Shown: positions 50,013 to 62,329, counted from the stretch's first letter. The stretch: DNA of 64,000 bases from Saxidomus purpurata (GCA_022818135.1 JAFMSR010000015.1:21939706-22003705); one strand, 5' to 3'. Translations and numbers: made by a program. The notes: generated by a model not told the origin, from the letters alone.

Positions 50013-50525
50013 ACTGCGTCGCCGGAAGAAAAACTGGCGAGTTGAACTTTACAAATTCCTAATGACATATGGAACAACCCTTCATGCGACTACCGGATCC
50101 GCGCCTGCATCATTGTTATTTAACAGGACAGTAAAGAATAAACTTCCACACTTTCAGAAGGGGAAAGACGATTCCAAAACTCACAAAAAGGATGTGCTTC
50201 AAAAGCAGAAAATGAAAAGCTATGCCGACAGACGAGCAAGCACCCTTCAAGTGCATTATAAACTGGGACTAAAAAAAACTCAAAAATTCAAAATGGAGCA
50301 GTGAAATATACAGGAAATCAAGTTAAACTAAAATCAAGATTTAATGACACTTTCAGACTTATATATAAGTAATGACAGTTGTTCTTTGATAACTTTATAG
50401 CATGTGAAATTGCTGAAATGAAAACATTCACATCATCACAAATAATGATTCTTGTCATTCAAGTAGTGAAAAAGACAGTGACCGTAACATTCTTATGCTA
50501 CAAATTGAGCAGACGTATATACGCT
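50013..50525 (+). pseudogene. Ty3/gypsy integrase 3' end, truncated relic
   Basis: The frame reads NWRVELYKFLMTYGTTLHATTG, given here in two parts: NWRVELYKFL and MTYGTTLHATTG. Then come PASLLFNRTVKNKLP and KMKSYADRRAS. This order is the conserved distal part of Ty3/gypsy integrases. After a frameshift it continues VKYTGNQVKLKSRFN and an acidic tail. Everything upstream (gag, protease, RT, most of integrase) is missing. Its 3' continuation lies beyond the inserted LTR element, at 53460 onward. Confidence 0.75.
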
Positions 50526-50526
50526 T

Positions 50527-50740
50527 TGTTACATGTCAGTATTGGGGAATTAAGACATGAGACATGTAAATGTTCATCATTTTAGTTTTGCCACAATTTT
50601 CCAGAAATCAATCATCGGTGTCCTTATAAAATCTCTTTCCCGTTACAATCAGTTTTTAATAGTTCCAAAATTTAACCGAACACTTTGCTTTCGCTCAATG
50701 AGTGCTACCAAGTGGGTCCCGGTACCCACATTATACAACA
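50527..50740 (-). repeat. 3' LTR (minus-strand element)
   Basis: Same 214-bp sequence as 53246-53459 with one difference. It is bordered on the element side by a purine-rich tract. Confidence 0.85.
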
Positions 50741-50757
50741 TCCCGCCCCAAAAAGAA
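50741..50757 (-). promoter_or_regulatory. Polypurine tract
   Basis: 'ttttggggcgggatg' on the minus strand abuts the 3' LTR, as expected for plus-strand priming. Confidence 0.55.
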
Positions 50758-52124
50758 AATTTGATCCAAATTTTTGATGAGGGAACACTTATTGAGCAAA
50801 AAACAAAGTAGACAATACAGTTGTACAAAAGGAATCACTGGATAATGAAGACTACAGTTAATCATGAATGAAAGTATACTAAACAATTTTTCCATAAAAT
50901 GTAATGCATTCAGAAAATTAAGTTGCTCATGAATGAGGAATGTGTGTTTATAGACATATTGGCCAAAAGAAAGCATACACGCACAGACGCATAAACGTCC
51001 AAGGTGGGCCCTACCAAGGACAACAGACACACAAGCAAACTGGCCAATATCTCAATAACTGCTCTTCCATCAATCATTACAGCAATTTTAAATGTTAAAA
51101 GACTGAAAATCTATTATAGAGATCTATAGTGAAGATATAACTTGTAAGGGAAACAACTCTTACTTTTACACAACTTTACAATGATACAAAGTTACTCCTC
51201 TTGTTACTGACAACCACCAAATTCAACAAATGAATTTGCAAGAACGGTAAACATTTCAAACGGAACAAAATGTGTAGTCTAACACTAACAGATTACAGAT
51301 CAAAGGCCTTTATACTTGTTCATGCTAGTACATCGCTTAACTTGTGTTTGCTAATAAAAGTCATGCCCTGTAACAGAAGTTCGTACAATTATAGACAATA
51401 TGTTGACTGTGGTGATAGGCTATCATTCATTGCCAAATAGTTTACCAGTGAATATGCAAATTCACAAATATAAAATTCGGACCAAGAAGAAGCTGTTACA
51501 ATTCACACAGTATTGAGCCATAAACATCTGAAGTACTCGTAGGCAGACAAATATAGCATTTACATGGATGTGTGCGGATCAATATATAAAAGGTTCTAAC
51601 AGTATATACGACATATTCATATTAGCAGTAAACATGAACATAGAAATAGGCAAAACTATTTGCAACTTTAAACTCAGCAGCTATATAAGAATTGCATCAA
51701 ACATGAGCAATTCTAATTATACTCTATCAGTCCTTTAAGTAGTTTCAGCCAACTACTAAACCATATCCTACATCATACAGTTATGTGTGAAGTGATACAA
51801 CTTTAGTACATTAAACATGTTATTTTCACAAAGCAATTGGTAATGAAAAGATCAAACAGTATTTACAACATGTGAACTGTCAAATAAGATGATAGCATAG
51901 CATTTAAGACTGAATATAAATGCAGAAAACCAATTTTGACTAATAGCATGAAAATTGTAAGGTATCTATTGTCTTAAAGCAGTGTTCTTTACCAAAAAAA
52001 ACAACAACAAAAAAACAACATAACTTTGAATACTTATTGTAATAAGGCTAGCAGTAAAATCTTTACAAGAAAATGAAAAAAAAATACTGACAGCATTGAT
52101 TATAACTGAATGAAATTGAAAATG
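50758..52124. other. Interior of LTR element without coding frame
   Basis: Where pol would be expected there are only short frames and A-rich sequence. I see no RT or integrase motifs. Confidence 0.6.
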
Positions 52125-53021
52125 CTAATATAAGGTGAATGCAATACTGAGAACACACATCTGACATTTAGCACTAGGGTCGGGACTTCCAGTTCCGATC
52201 CAGTTACACTTGTTCTGAAAATGGCCAGAGCCATAACACTTGTAACATGTACGAGGCGGTCTCTGTGAATTATCACGTTTCCCAGAATTTGTAGGTTTCA
52301 CACATGTTCCATCTGATTGTTGACGCACATGGAATACTGGAGTCGAATTGACATCTTGACGGTAGCCATGTGCTTCGCCAGTTTGACTAACATGTAGACA
52401 CTCTCGGTAACTTGTAACTCGACTTGCACGAACAAAAAAGGCCAACTGTGTTGGGAGACCGTCCGTATATCGATTGATTAGTTCGCGGTCGGATTTTCCT
52501 AATTTGCGCCCTTTTTCTTGAAGATCCGAATGAAACTCCTCTAGTCTCTGAGTTGGTAGTAAATGTAATGAATTAAATGAAGCTTCTTCTGCGATTAAAC
52601 CTGAAGTGTTCATACAATACTCTTGCAAGAAAGCAGAACGTAACTGAGACCAATTCAGAGGAACCTCTTTAAAAGAGTCCAGCCATGTTAGGGCTGGACC
52701 CTTCAGTGATAGTCTAAAGGCTGCAACGTATCTAGGGTTATTCGTCTCAATGTTCATCAACACCATGTGTGCTTCGAAATCCATCATGAACCGATTGGCA
52801 TCCTCGGATGCCAGCCCAGAGAATGTCTTCTTCATTGGCGTAAATGGTATGAAAACTGGCGCAGGCATGGATTGTGGAAACGGAGAACTAGTTGCCTGTG
52901 GATGTGCAAAGTCAAGAGACTGTGGGTGAAAACCGAAGAAAGTCAAATCTGGCGGACAAGGGGCTGTGGGCGGACTCAAAAATGGGTTAGTTGAATTTAA
53001 ATTGATGTTGGGATTCGACAT
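52125..53021 (-). CDS. gag: Retrotransposon Gag polyprotein
   Basis: A 298-residue frame forms the capsid-like structural protein of the LTR element. The N-terminal ~65 residues are Pro/Ser-rich. Residues about 65-215 fit the retrotransposon Gag domain (FMMDFEAHM, then RLSLKGPALTWLDSF, then LRSAFLQEYC). A CCHC zinc knuckle, C-x2-C-x4-H-x4-C, lies at about residues 259-272 for RNA binding. The frame is intact with no stops. The usual protease/RT frame does not follow; the stop is in a short tail after the knuckle. The start is the first ATG after the primer binding site. Confidence 0.85.
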   Translation of the reverse strand: MSNPNINLNSTNPFLSPPTAPCPPDLTFFGFHPQSLDFAHPQATSSPFPQSMPAPVFIPFTPMKKTFSGLASEDANRFMMDFEAHMVLMNIETNNPRYVAAFRLSLKGPALTWLDSFKEVPLNWSQLRSAFLQEYCMNTSGLIAEEASFNSLHLLPTQRLEEFHSDLQEKGRKLGKSDRELINRYTDGLPTQLAFFVRASRVTSYRECLHVSQTGEAHGYRQDVNSTPVFHVRQQSDGTCVKPTNSGKRDNSQRPPRTCYKCYGSGHFQNKCNWIGTGSPDPSAKCQMCVLSIAFTLY

Positions 53022-53227
53022 CGTGACAGAGTGACACTAAGAAAAGTTCTGTTAAACACCAATATTTTGAGAAAGTCACAAGTCTGTTCATGAACACTTA
53101 AATTCCTGTGGACGAGAACAAAGAATGTCACATGGCCCAACACCGTCGGGCGAATTTCTGATGCTAATCGACGAATTTTAAGGTTCACGAGTCCAAATTT
53201 GAATTCCACAGTAAGAGTTCGTCTTCA

Positions 53228-53245
53228 TCTTTGGATTCTCCACCA
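53228..53245 (-). promoter_or_regulatory. Primer binding site
   Basis: TGGTGGAGAATCCAAAGA begins directly after the 5' LTR on the minus strand. TGG pairs with the CCA tail of a tRNA. The tRNA species is not assigned. Confidence 0.6.
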
Positions 53246-53459
53246 TGTTACATGTCAGTATTGGGGAATTAAGACATGAGACATGTAAATGTTCATCATT
53301 TTAATTTTGCCACAATTTTCCAGAAATCAATCATCGGTGTCCTTATAAAATCTCTTTCCCGTTACAATCAGTTTTTAATAGTTCCAAAATTTAACCGAAC
53401 ACTTTGCTTTCGCTCAATGAGTGCTACCAAGTGGGTCCCGGTACCCACATTATACAACA
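53246..53459 (-). repeat. 5' LTR (minus-strand element)
   Basis: Starts TGTTGTATAATG and ends CATGTAACA on the minus strand (TG...CA). It differs from the other LTR at one position (a versus g, in 'cattttaRttttgcc'). Confidence 0.85.
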
Positions 53460-53700
53460 GCTTACTCAGGATACTGATATTAATGGTTCTCTGTTAGACT
53501 TTTAATGTTCTTGGAAAATTATGTTCAATCTAAAGAAAGGGCGGATATAATGTATGAACTATCATTGACCAATTCTTGACCACTGCTGATAAGCCCTGCC
53601 TGCCACTATGTCTAGCTGATACCATGCAATAAGTATCTGGTTAGAAATTGTTTACTTCTTACTCCAGTTCCCCCAGTATTACAGTGAAGAAGAGTAAGAA
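53460..53700 (+). mobile_element. 3' remainder of the older Ty3/gypsy element
   Basis: After GCTT the sequence continues to 'aaagaaagggcgga', a polypurine tract, followed by 'tgtatgaactatc', a likely 3' LTR start near 53552. Together with 50013-50525 this is one plus-strand relic split by the gag-only insertion. Confidence 0.55.
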
Positions 53701-54540
53701 ATGGTTGGTTAAATAAAAAAAAAGACAAGAGATGTCTGACAATGTATAGAAAAAAAAATATCGTTCTGATTTGAGTCGAACTAGGAGTCTTTTTATGTTT
53801 TGTAACCCGAAAGCAGAAAATCAGTGCTAGGAAATGGCACTGTACTTATTCAGACAGTCAAATTGGATCGTTGCGGCCTTATTTCAAGCTTTCATTTAGC
53901 AATGGAACTGATAGAACTTTAAGTAAAGGTTATTATTTTTATTCGGTTAAAATTGATTTCAGCAATAACTACGTATCATTAATACGACTTATTGACAACA
54001 GATCTAAATACTTATATCCTTTTATCATAATATGCTGGAATACTAAGCAAAGGTCAAGTACATGTATACAAAAGGTTCGAATACAATGTAGTGCCGCCTT
54101 CATTATTTTTACTATTCATCTTTATTCAAGTTCTAAGAGATTATGGGTTTTGATTAATGAAAACAGTAAAAAAAGTTATTTATAAATTGAAGACGACCCG
54201 CCTGGCGACTACATTAATAATGAAAACATAAGGTATGAGGCAATTGCATAATAACAAAGATCGTATAAGATGCATTGTTCGAATGTGTATTTATTATCGC
54301 CTTAATTATATACGCACACTCATGAAAAAAACTATATAAAACAAGAAACAAAACAACCAAATCAATAATAGCACACAAGATAATGCTACAATTGTTTGTC
54401 ATCATATGCACAGAGATATACTTATTATGTTAAAATATGCTGGATACACGGGCTCATCCTTAATCTCAGTAAATATCGAATGGACCCTTCTTCTTTATTG
54501 CCTGTATATGTGAAATTCTCACACGTGTCACTTAGTTAGG

Positions 54541-54720
54541 AAGGTACGGTTGTCGAGTGGTAAACACTTTGAGATACCTATCCGGAGGTCCCGCGTTCGA
54601 ATCCCGGCCGGGGCACTGGAAATTTCAGAAACGCTTTTCAGTGTTTTCTATCCATCTAGAGATGAACTTGTTTGAAATATCACGTGTATCGGTGCTATAC
54701 ACGGGACGCGTAAAATAACC
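54541..54720 (+). mobile_element. tRNA-derived SINE
   Basis: A box 'acggttgtcgagtggtaaac', B box 'gcgttcgaatcccggcc', then 'ggcactggaaatttcagaaa' and 'atcggtgctatacacgg'. It is the best-preserved member of the family seen in the window. Confidence 0.75.
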
Positions 54721-55292
54721 AAGGATTTTTCGTAAAAGAGCTAGGATCTGGTACCCGGGTTCCCGTCACCGTACTTTTTTTCGTGCTACCGAAACTATTC
54801 TGAAGTTGGGGAAACCATGAGAAACGTAGACGTAAAAACAAGATTGGCGTGACATAACGAGTCGTTACTGACGTTTTCTGACGTTTCTTGTAAAATAAAT
54901 TACTAGCGTTGTTCCTTTATCATGCAGAAGTCACTTGAGATGGATTATTCGAAGTGATCAAGGTAACAATTTATTGTTATTCGCCATACAAACGTGCATT
55001 AAAAATAATTTTGTTTTATTTTATGTTTTTCGGTGGTTTATCGAAATATAACTGTGAATTATATTCCGATAAACTCACTGTCCGCGCAGTGAAAATTATC
55101 AAAATATGTTACCCGGATTAACGTCAAAAAGTATACCGAGCGTACTGAATGCTGGAAACCATATGACGATGACGTCGTTAAAATGACGTCATGCTTGCGA
55201 TGCTTCTGGTGACGTTTCCCGCGATTTTCGACATTTTATTGAAATAAACTCAACAAAAGTAAAGTTTGAGACATAAAATAAACAGAAAAAAT

Positions 55293-55435
55293 GTTGGTAT
55301 CGATGTCATATCACGATAATTTCACACGTGAACACCAAAAGTAGTTATTTTCACTCGTGGCTGCGCCACTCGTGAAAATATTACTTTTGGTGCCCACTCA
55401 GTGAAATTATATCGTGATCTTACATCGAAACCAAC
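55293..55435. repeat. 143-bp palindrome (foldback MITE-like)
   Basis: Left arm 'gttggtatcgatgt..atcacgat..aatttcac' and its inverse on the right, then 'caccaaaagta.t.attttcac' and its inverse, close on 'gtggctgcgccac'. Nearly the whole 143 bp can fold into one hairpin. Confidence 0.8.
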
Positions 55436-56337
55436 AATTATCCTCTATATATCTAATTCTAGTGTTTAGTACATGTATAATAAATTAATAATATTTGCGA
55501 GTGTCGCAAAAAGTGTACGATTTGCGGTAATACTGGCCAGGAGTTGTACAGTATTGAGGGCTACATGGGGTACATCGAAAATAATCATTAGAAAGCAGAA
55601 GTCAGGACTCGGAGCTGTACGAAGATAACGCTAATTAACAATAATAAATTAATTTCTAAACATTTATATAAGTAATTTAAAGATGACCGTTTTTCGCAAA
55701 CATCAGTGTACATGTACTTCGTTTGCTAAGATAATCAGACACATTCTAGTAAAATATGCTTTATATATCTGCATGGAGAGGGCATATATAAGACACTACA
55801 AAATAGCCATCAAGCGGACACGGGGTTTCAGGGTATATTCATGTTTTCAGCAGTAACCCCGACTATTTACCTCAGATCTTTTTCCCTTGGAAATTCTATT
55901 CGTATGACAGTCCTTTTATTGGATCATACATGTCTTGTATTAATAAAGACGACTCCAGTCGACTAAATATCTTTTAATTCATACCCGTATTTTGATGCCA
56001 GGGTAACGTGCGGTAAAAGCGATGTTTATTGAATATAGCTGGTCCCACTTTGCCAAACCACACTATTTCATTCATTTATTTCCCTATATTTTTGGTTAGG
56101 TTCTTAAGAAGAGGCGTATAATGTTTTTATCAATTTTGATAAGAATACTGGCATTGGGAAACTAAAAATACAGTCCCTATGGAAACTGAAGGGAAACTAT
56201 TAATTTATACTAATTTATTTATTCTCGATTGCGAAACAAGTTCTTACAACTTAGATAATCGCTCTGGAGACTCAATCAAGATGAAATCAATCACGAAGAG
56301 AGAGACAATGTGTAAATATTTGTGTCCTGCCTATGGA

Positions 56338-56413
56338 CACAACCGCCGTGGCACTGGTGGGGATCGAACCAGGACATTCCGGTCCTGAGGCGAACGCGCC
56401 CATGTGAGCCACA
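56338..56413 (-). mobile_element. tRNA-like SINE head
   Basis: On the minus strand: 'ggagacgttgtggctcacat' with A-box character, then B box 'ggttcgatccccacc' and 'agtgccac'. It is tRNA-like but with no good cloverleaf, so it is read as a SINE. Confidence 0.55.
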
Positions 56414-57942
56414 ACGTCTCCACTGAAGGGAAACTACAGACACATAGAACCAATGGACGGGCGAAGACAATTTTTAAAAGAATCTTCTTTACTTTATAGC
56501 ACATACCGCTGTTTTCTTTTTGTTTTTGCAGAAAACAAAAAAGAATGTTCATGTAGTTTTATATCCGAGAATAATGAGAAGTATTTTCTGGACTGTTCCT
56601 TATAAAATTATAATAAAAGTGATGGCTTAAATGCTGTTGTGATACACGGTTTCTAAGTACATGTATAATAAAGATACTTAAACTGTTATATCGTATGTAA
56701 CCCGATTGAATCGCTCGTCTGGTAGTGATAATGGTGTTCGCCTTTCATCATTTTAATCTTTTCTTGCGTGCTACTGTAATAGGAAGTTTGTTGTTGTTCA
56801 ATTTATATCTCTCTGGAAAACAACTAGGTGTCTTTTATGCCAGCATCGACTGTGTCGATTGTGTAAGTAAGAATAACTTATAAAACACTGTATCAAAGTT
56901 TAGGTAAATAATCTATATAAAACGTTCATACTGACAAGCATCGCTCGACCGAATCCCGCAATACACACTGTTGTCCTGATCATATCCGCGCCAGTTCTTA
57001 AATTGAAGATACCGTATTTACGATGGGCTAAATGCGGCAAGTAAAATGATATTTCTTCTTCAGTTTTACGTCGAATGTTTTCTGTATTGTGTTTATTAAT
57101 GTAACATTATACCACAACAGATCCTTGTTACAAGTAAATAAAACGGTGTCGAACTAGTTTGTAACACCGATCAATTATTATCATTTTATTAAAATACGGT
57201 GTCCATTCAAATTTAAATTTAAGTATCGACTACAAAGTATATGAACCATTGAACGACTTTAAGTCAAGCACATTCACAATAATGAAAACAGGACGTGGGG
57301 AATTTAAGGAAAAGTTTGTTTAAGAGGCAGACCAAGTCAATTGCTTTGGCGTAAGAACGAGTGTTCAAGTTTTGCCGAAATATGAAGTGCAATAACTTTG
57401 AAGATGTTAAGATGTAGTAAAATAATAATATTATTAAGTTACTTGCATTATCTCGATAATTCCAAAAAAGTCTTATTTGCATTTGAAATATACATTGTTA
57501 TCTACTTGCTCTGAAAAAAAGGACATTAAAAGTATCCTTTTCGCTGAGAATTATATCAAAATATATAAAGTGCATGAAAATGTACACTTTCTTTTAATGT
57601 TAAATATATGCTGTTTCGTGACGGATGAACTTCACTAAGATATAATTATTTGCGGTACGCGCAACTTATATTACTATATTGAAGTGATGCATTTACTTAC
57701 ATGTTCTCGTAACACTTGAGAATGTAAAAAACAATTAGAGGAACACTCTTAACAATATTCTTAAGTACTAAGATTCAAATTATGTTGCTGTACTTGATTT
57801 CAATAGGAGTAGGTTACTTATGTTACTCGTTGAACTTTAATACGTTACATGATTGTCATTTTAGATGATCTTTTGAATATTTTAATGTTTAAGACATAAT
57901 TTTCGGACGCAGTGACAAGGAACATTAAAATTTGTTGTGATA

Positions 57943-58180
57943 ATGGATTCTAAGGCTACAGAGAGTTATGAATTAACAAAGCATGACGCAATACAGCGAG
58001 GGAATAGTGATCGATCGCAATTTGTGGAAGGAAATGACAGCAATGAACGCAACCGCAGTGTTTCTTGGCCAAGATGTTTAACTAGGAGGCAACGTCTAGC
58101 TATACTAACAGCGGTGATGATATTCTTAGCCATTGCGTTTTTTATTCTGATCTATATGGTTGTTTCTCATAAAAAGAAAG
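57943..58180 (+). CDS. EGF membrane protein copy B, exon 1 (N-terminus and TM helix)
   Basis: ATG at 57943 opens 79 codons plus 1 base to the donor 'AAAG|GTATTT', the same length as copy A. It starts MDSKATESYELTKHDAIQRG and contains the single hydrophobic segment LAILTAVMIFLAIAFFILIY. Roughly a dozen residues differ from copy A, mostly conservative, and the frame is intact, so the copy is probably functional. Transcription runs rightward, away from copy A; the two start codons are 9.2 kb apart. Confidence 0.8.
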
Positions 58181-58289
58181 GTATTTAGAAAACTATCTAT
58201 GATAATCTTTATTTCTTACAATGAGCTTAATAGAATATACAAACTGACAAGTTATCAAGTAATGAAATTTTAAAACCTGTAGAAAAGTT

Positions 58290-58745
58290 AAAGTGACATT
58301 ATGCGCATCTTACTGCACAAAGTGTATTTTTGGTGACAGTTCTATAAAAGCAATTTTGGTTGCTGTGCATTTAAGTGTTTTAAATTAATGATAATGCCGC
58401 ATTAGTATTTGAAGTTGGTGCTTTAGAAATAACAAAAAAATGACTGATAAAATGATAGTTCCTTTCTTCGCAGTGATCTCCCTTGTGTTGTTGTTGTTGT
58501 TGGTAGAGATTTCGGTTTATAGCAACTTGGTAGGAAGGGAAGCAATTCCTGCATGCAGTTGTTTTTTTTATAAAAAAAACTCTCCCAGTCAAAATAGGAA
58601 AAGTAATATTTGGAAAGAGATTATTTCTTACTGGTAGCTGTAAGATTTGGTGTATTGTATTTAAAGCTATTATTTCCTCTACCCTTTTGTACGCACACCT
58701 ATTTCAGCTGGATTGTTACTTGAAAAAAAAAGCACATAATTCCAC
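58290..58745. repeat. Sequence present in copy B but not copy A
   Basis: Flanks 'aaacctgtagaaaagtt' and 'ttaaaaatgcttagagaaaa' are contiguous in copy A. The ~430 extra bases have no coding frame of note. Either an insertion in B or a deletion in A. Confidence 0.5.
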
Positions 58746-58900
58746 TTTAAATGCATACTGTTAAAAATGCTTAGAGAAAAAATATCTAAAATATCCTGCA
58801 AAATTTCAACGAAATTGAAAACTAGTGATCAGCATTCAACGGTCAATGACTGTGCGGAATAACCAAAATTACGACAATATACGCTTATATCGTTTATATA

Positions 58901-59062
58901 ATGCACACTGATGCATTAAAGGTAAGCTACGTTGATTTTCTAGAGAAGTGGAACTCTGGGTATCTAACATATTTTGATGCTTGCGCGGGCTCGAGAAAAC
59001 AAGTTATATGGATTTTTGTATGCAAAATAATCTTGTCTAAAACTTTTAGGCATATAACTTAG
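58901..59062 (+). other. Copy B version of the conserved intronic frame
   Basis: Begins MHTDALKVSYVDFLEKWNSG, ends FRHIT, then TAG. Partner of 47749-47901. Function unknown. Confidence 0.25.
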
Positions 59063-59639
59063 ATACTTGGTAGATAACGTTACCTTTTGGTCATTTTAGG
59101 ACCTCTAATAGAATTGTTCAAATCATGAGCCTTATTATATATAGACCCCGCCCAGGGGCTCTCTTGATTTTACAATGAGATACAAAACAATTTGTAAAGG
59201 AAACTCTTTAATAATATTCTTGTTTCAGAGCTTAGATACTTGGCGTGTGGCAATGCCTTGTGGTAATGTTGAAAGATTGTTCAAATCGTTCCCCTTGGCA
59301 TCACGTGGTCACTACTGACCTATTTTCTTGTTAGTTTTCGGAGCTACAGTGTACTGTAGAGTACCTTTACTTCTCTGTACATGTTTCTACGACACTGTTG
59401 TAGGCCTTGTATACTATCCAAAGGTGATCGACATAGGGCCATCATGGCCAACTTTTTTGTAAAACTATTGAACAATAAATGGTGTGCTATATCTATACCA
59501 TGTACTTTCGATTAAATAAGCAACGTTAGGATTTTTTTTCAATCAAATAACGGCCGATTTCGTTTGTAAGATATCTTTGTTGGTTCTAAAAACATCTTAA
59601 GTGCTACTTGAACTTTAAACAAGAGGACCAAGATGGTTC

Positions 59640-60770
59640 TTTTTAACTCATCCGACTACATGGCCTACTTATGACCCACTGTAACCGAAATTCAACCTTA
59701 AACCATATATCTTAAACATAAATACAATCATTCTGTTTGACCTTGGCAAGACAAACATTGCGACACGTTTACATGATGATTGGCTGTAAAATGTGACTAC
59801 TAGAACATTTACAGGTTTTCTGGGATTCGACTTGGTTTTTTTGTCCTATGTAACCCACATTCACTCATGACCTACAAATCATCAAGACAAACACTCGGAC
59901 CAAAGTTTATAACAACTGGGTATTCAATGTGGCCTCACGAGTGTTTACAAGGTTTTAATTTGAGTTTAGTTTTTACCCCGAGCGACCTAGTTTCAAATTA
60001 TACATAGAAATCATTGAGAAAACGTTCTGACATGTCATGAATATTAGATACTAAACATGGCCTCTAGAGGTCTAGAAAGGTTCTCCTTTGATTTGACATC
60101 TGACCTAGTTTTTCACTTCATTTGATCCGGATTAAAGCTTAGCCCAGAAATTAATGACACAAACATTTTGACCAAAAATCGAACTGTACATAGAATCATT
60201 GCGGTAAACATTCTGACCGAATCGTATGATGATCTGATGGTAAATGTGACCTTTAAACCGTGTGAACAAGGTTGTCCTTTGATTTGACCATGTGAATCCC
60301 TTTTTGATCCCACATGACCCAGATGCAATCAGAACCTAGACATTATCAAAATAAAATTCTTTGACATTGGGTATTTGATATGGCCTCCAGAGTGTTAACG
60401 ATGTTTTTCTTTAACGTGACTATCGGACCCAGTTTTTAAAACTAGGTAACCAAGATTAGATCTTTACCTAAAAATGCTTTAGATGAACATTCTGACAATT
60501 TTTCATGATGTGATTGGTAATAAATAACAAGTATTTTCTATGGTTTGACCATGTGGCCTCGTTTTTGGCCCCAGATATCTTAGATTCAAACTTGACCTAA
60601 TAACCATTAAGACAAACATTCTTACCTATTTTTAAGATGATTGGTTTATAAGTGTGGTATCTCGATTGTTAACAAGGTAGTTCTTTGATTTGACCAGGCA
60701 ACCTAGTTTTTTACTCCTGGTGACCTATATGCGTGCTCAAGTGATTTAAAAAACTGTCATAATGATTTAA
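59640..60770. repeat. Degenerate ~137-bp tandem array in copy B
   Basis: The inverse of the 46030-47170 array, with the same unit words ('tgacctagtttt', 'catt.tgacc', 'gtggcctc.aga'). It existed before the duplication. Confidence 0.65.
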
Positions 60771-61865
60771 TTCATTCTTATCTTCCTATCATAAGATAGA
60801 CCGTTAATTATACTGGGTAAGTTATCATCAAGGTTTCAAATTGACGTTTCGTGTTTACGCAGGTTTTGGTCTGATGCATTAAACAGACTGATATGAAACA
60901 GATAGAAATATAAATTATGAAACTTTATCTCAAATGGTGTCCAATATCTTGACAAGTGTATAAGTTTAGATAATGGTAAATATAGAATGACGGTTTAAAA
61001 AAGTTATCCGCCCTTGTGTTGATGCATTTTCTGTCATCTGAAAGTGGCTAAACCTGGACAGGGTACAGACAGCTAATATTAAATAAGTGTATTAATTTCA
61101 TTTCTGTCTGGAATGTGCTATTGACAGCTACAATTTACCGGAAGAGGTTTGGTAAGACGCGATATGCCCTGTCATTCACAATCGACATTTTTGTGACCCT
61201 TTGAAATGTTGGCAAGATTGAAGTTTAAAACTTGGCAGATGCTTTCAAAATCCATTATGAAATACTTTATACCGAGTTATTTCTCTTATTAACAGATACA
61301 GATGACGGTAAACGTGACAGAACATGTGAGTTTTTACTTTTTGATTAAGATAGTCAAAAACAGCGCAGATTTCTCTATACTCATATATACATATTCATAT
61401 GTTGGCTATAACTGTGACATTGGTCAGGTTTAGGTAAAAATCAGTGAGAACTGGCTTCCTTGACTTATGATGGTGCATTTGAAAGTTAATATAACTTTAA
61501 ACAGAAACAACATTGAAATGCAAAGGACTTTTCGATATATTGAATCTTTTTTGTTGCAAATTCCTGTTTGTCTCAAAGTCCTTTGGTAAAGTTCCGTTTG
61601 AGTCGAGCGTTTTCGACTGGTACATTGGGCTTTGTATTGACAAGAGCCAATTGTTTTTTAGTAGTACTTTTGTTACATTTCTATAGTGGATTTGTCCATA
61701 TTTCAATTTGAACTGTACTATCAATTGGTCAAATAGTTAACACTATCAGTAAAATTAGTAGTGAAACTAAGTAAAAAGTGCAGAACAGGATCAGTAAAAA
61801 CTGTTGTAAAGGTCGATCGTGATCTGCACTGACTGACCGTGATTTTAAAAATATAGATGTTACAG

Positions 61866-61976
61866 ATACCACTGAATGCCATTCAAATCCATGTACACAC
61901 GGATCTTGCAAGGTTACCGACGACAGATTTGAATGTAGTTGTTTCCATGGCTATACTGGAACAAAATGTCAGAATG
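61866..61976 (+). CDS. EGF membrane protein copy B, exon 2 (EGF1)
   Basis: A 111-base, phase 1-1 exon (acceptor 'gatgttacAG', donor 'AATG|GTACG'). It begins DTTECHSNPCTHGSCKV with six cysteines. Four bases differ from copy A, giving T/P and K/R changes. The P in S-N-P-C restores the usual EGF form. Confidence 0.9.
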
Positions 61977-62218
61977 GTACGTTCCTACTATTTAATGAAC
62001 TACCAAAAGAAAAATATTATCATTTTAATATTATGCATTTTGAGCATGGTGAGATATAAAAACTTTTACATAAATAAGGTTTTACATGAACAGTTTGTAA
62101 TAAATCATACGATTGATGTAAATTAGCAGAAAATGCATGCATACATAATTCATATTAATCTGTACATACTAAAACATGTTTATGAAGTTTGTAATGAACT
62201 TTTTTTCATTTCTTTCAG

Positions 62219-62329
62219 AAATTAACGAATGCAGTTCGCAACCGTGCATGCATGGAACATGTGTAGATGGTCTCGGAAAATATACGTGTGATTGCTTCAG
62301 TGGATTTAATGGCACACTTTGTGAAAAGG
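62219..62329 (+). CDS. EGF membrane protein copy B, exon 3 (EGF2)
   Basis: A 111-base, phase 1-1 exon (acceptor 'tttctttcAG', donor 'AAAGG|GTAGGC'). It begins [18 protein letters not shown] and ends FNGTLCEKG. Calcium-binding EGF type. One residue differs from copy A. Confidence 0.9.

Larger units (their letters stand above)
50527..53459 (-). mobile_element. Gag-only LTR retrotransposon, young insertion
   Basis: Two 214-bp direct LTRs differ at one base by eye. The 4-bp target duplication GCTT is present on both sides (50523-50526 and 53460-53463). On the minus strand the order is 5' LTR (53246-53459), primer binding site, gag, ~1.4 kb of non-coding sequence, polypurine tract and 3' LTR (50527-50740). 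No protease, RT or integrase is present, so it must rely on enzymes from another element. It lies between the two divergent EGF genes. Confidence 0.85.
53701..57239. other. Spacer between divergent EGF genes, repeats only
   Basis: Holds two SINE copies and a long palindrome (separate entries). About 55150-55215 has several CRE-like 'tgacgtc' words. No exon supported; the 104-codon frame at 53871-54185 has no domain pattern. Confidence 0.45.

Noticed and set aside
53871..54185. 104-codon plus-strand frame
   Set aside because: Low-complexity, aromatic-rich AT translation with no domain, splice sites or conserved partner.
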